The notes under the pieces are model-generated. The model saw nothing but the letters and a program-made list of their open reading frames with translations, was not told where the DNA came from and did no database searches. Positions 50,471-51,921 of a DNA stretch of 51,921 nt are shown here, one piece after another; positions within the stretch are counted from its first letter, which is position 1; the number at the start of each line of letters is the position of its first letter. Both the position numbers and the translations under genes were made by a program. Origin of the DNA: Bacteroidales bacterium UBA5281. GTDB lineage: Bacteria > Bacteroidota > Bacteroidia > Bacteroidales > Lentimicrobiaceae. The stretch is taken from the NCBI GenBank assembly GCA_002410555.1, contig DHSR01000061.1, positions 1 to 51,921 on the forward strand, read 5' to 3'.

Positions 50471-51730
50471 ATGAACCGCTGCATGAAAAAACCTGCCCTG
50501 CATTGGCAAATCCTCATCGCCCTGGGTCTGGGTGCGCTTTTTGGATTGCTGTTTCCTACCCATGTTATTTATATTGCCTGGATGGGAGATGTTTTTCTGA
50601 GACTGCTAAAAATGATCATTATTCCCCTGGTATTCAGTTCCATTGTTACGGGAGTGGCCGGTATAGGCAGTCCTTCCAGTCTTGGACGTCTGGGCCTTAA
50701 GACCATAATCTATTACTTTTCTACAAGTTTATTTGCTATTCTGGCCGGGCTGGGATTGGTAAACCTAATCAAACCGGGAGCGGGCGCTGACTTGAGATTT
50801 GCAGCAGAGATAGATTCGATGCCGGCTGCCACCCAATCGCTGGGCGACTTGCTAATCGGCATGATTCCTGAAAATTTGTTTGACGTACTGTCCAGAGGAG
50901 ATATGCTTCCCATTATCTTTTTTGCCATTGCTTTCGGGTTTTTTACCAATCTAACGGCAGACCATCATCAACGAACCATCCGTAACTTTTTTGAAGCAAC
51001 TTTTGAAGTGATGATGCGCATCACCATGGCCATTATTAAACTTACACCGCTGGGTATTTTTGCCATCATTGCAGTGGTAATTTCACGATACGCCGGAGAT
51101 GCAGTTGCAATGGCAGATGTTTTTGCGCGAATGGGATTGTATATGTTGACGGTAATGACTGGTTTGCTGTTTCACAGCATGATTACCATGAGTGTGATGT
51201 TGCGTTTTATCGGAAATGTCAACCCCCTGAAGCACCTGCGAAACATGTCGGTGCCCCTGTTGACAGCCTTTTCTACATCATCCTCAAGTGCAACCCTGCC
51301 ACTTACTATGGAAGCCATCGAAGAAAATAACGGTGTTTCCAATAAAATTTCAAGTTTTACGCTGCCGCTTGGGGCTACCATCAACATGGATGGCACAGCA
51401 TTGTACGAATGCGTAGCAGTTATGTTTATAGCTCAGGCCTATGGGATCGACCTCTCCTTTACCCAGCAAATGGTGGTGGTAATAACTGCGCTTTTGGCGG
51501 CCATCGGGGCAGCCGGTATCCCCATGGCTGGACTCGTGATGATGGCGGTGGTGCTTAAGGCAGTTGGTTTGCCATTGGAAGGCATCGGACTGGTGTTGGC
51601 TGTGGACCGCATTCTGGATATGTTCAGAACTGCTGTTAATGTTTACGGAGATACCTGTGGTGCTACCATTATCGCTTCATCTGAAGGCGAAAAACTAAAC
51701 ATTTCAACCCGGTACGTAAGGCCTTCCTGA
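50471..51730 (+). CDS. Dicarboxylate/amino acid:cation symporter (DAACS)
   Basis: The product has 419 residues and the GltP/DctA pattern of about eight membrane helices with re-entrant loops. The substrate-binding loops are seen: the serine-rich STSSSSATLPLTMEA, then NMDGTALYECVAVMFIAQ, and near the C-terminus DRILDMFRTAVNVYGD. The first helix follows MKKPALHWQILIALGLGALF. It takes up glutamate, aspartate or C4-dicarboxylates with H+ or Na+; the exact substrate cannot be read. An in-frame ATG at 50483 is a possible later start. Confidence 0.93.
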   Translation: MNRCMKKPALHWQILIALGLGALFGLLFPTHVIYIAWMGDVFLRLLKMIIIPLVFSSIVTGVAGIGSPSSLGRLGLKTIIYYFSTSLFAILAGLGLVNLIKPGAGADLRFAAEIDSMPAATQSLGDLLIGMIPENLFDVLSRGDMLPIIFFAIAFGFFTNLTADHHQRTIRNFFEATFEVMMRITMAIIKLTPLGIFAIIAVVISRYAGDAVAMADVFARMGLYMLTVMTGLLFHSMITMSVMLRFIGNVNPLKHLRNMSVPLLTAFSTSSSSATLPLTMEAIEENNGVSNKISSFTLPLGATINMDGTALYECVAVMFIAQAYGIDLSFTQQMVVVITALLAAIGAAGIPMAGLVMMAVVLKAVGLPLEGIGLVLAVDRILDMFRTAVNVYGDTCGATIIASSEGEKLNISTRYVRPS

Positions 51731-51739
51731 CGGAACGGG

Positions 51740-51921
51740 GACGAGGCTTCCTCAACAACTCAACAGCTCAACAACTCAACGACGCAACAGATTACAGAAT
51801 CACGCAATGACGCAATGACGCAAAGAATCGCAAGTATTGATTGCAGACTGCAGATTGCAGATTGCAGATTGCGAATTGATTCCTAACCACAGATCACTGA
51901 TTACAGATCACAGATCACTGA
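51740..51921. repeat. Second copy of the degenerate short-repeat tract
   Basis: The sequence after the symporter to the end of the window is related to the tract at 46520-46880: it shares CACGCAATGACGCAA, AAGTATTGATTGCAGA with GATTGCA units, and CAGATCACTGATTACAGAT. Both copies follow the 3' end of a plus-strand gene. The window ends inside this tract, so its full length is unknown. Confidence 0.7.

Overview
The window looks like a chromosomal segment of a Bacteroidota bacterium (class Bacteroidia, Bacteroidales/Marinilabiliales-like; genus not determinable). Evidence seen: Bacteroidota -7 promoter boxes (TAnnTTTG) upstream of many genes, few Shine-Dalgarno sequences, many exported proteins with signal peptides ending in ..SQ/..AQ, a type IX secretion C-terminal domain on one protein, and Bacteroidota-type families (DUF4476, DUF3822, BT_3928-like, long-form PurF, FtsH-LutC-CdsA-Psd order). 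Base composition looks even and no insertion sequence, prophage, CRISPR array, tRNA or rRNA gene was found.

Layout. 1-308: palindromic GC-rich intergenic repeats leading into a short LytTR regulator. 740-6139: six consecutive genes for exported or lipid-anchored proteins of mostly unknown function (OmpA/lectin-like, lipoprotein, a frameshifted coiled-coil protein, two proteins sharing a C-terminal domain, a DUF4412-like protein), then a 15-bp perfect inverted repeat and a Cys-rich DUF3795 protein. 7192-8741: DUF4476 protein and a GNAT acetyltransferase (minus). 8927-10828: long-form amidophosphoribosyltransferase. 10967-15901 (minus): operon rsfS-ftsH-lutC-like-DUF2007-cdsA-psd, joining ribosome silencing, membrane proteolysis and phospholipid synthesis. 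16078-25487: housekeeping genes on both strands (birA, pyrE, Nudix, coaD, tsaC, GT9, dapD, ruvX, def, cdaA, folP, DUF1599). 25517-34530 (plus): BT_3928-like DoxX protein, orphan OppB-like permease, tpiA, prmA, a 1487-residue exported protein of unknown function, plsY. 34658-38069: dnaN, an ABC-F ATPase and a cold shock protein. 38229-42463 (minus): fused alpha-keto acid dehydrogenase E1, rsmD, DUF3822 and a pseudopilin-like membrane protein. 42754-46498: TPR protein, a 50-residue YqaE/Pmp3 protein too short for usual ORF cut-offs, and a large FtsX-type permease. 46499-46882: degenerate short repeats, which reappear at 51740-51921. 46883-51730: Dus, TetR, a T9SS-exported Asp-box protein and a dicarboxylate/amino acid symporter.

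Most genes are core metabolism and information processing. The less explained parts are the 740-6139 envelope cluster, the 1487-residue protein, the DUF3822/pseudopilin-like pair, the tetR leader carrying an 18-nt antisense match to the universal 16S rRNA 530 loop, and the pyrE/Nudix junction, where the pyrE -7 box contains the Nudix start codon. Functional statements rest on motif recognition by eye; no database search was possible.
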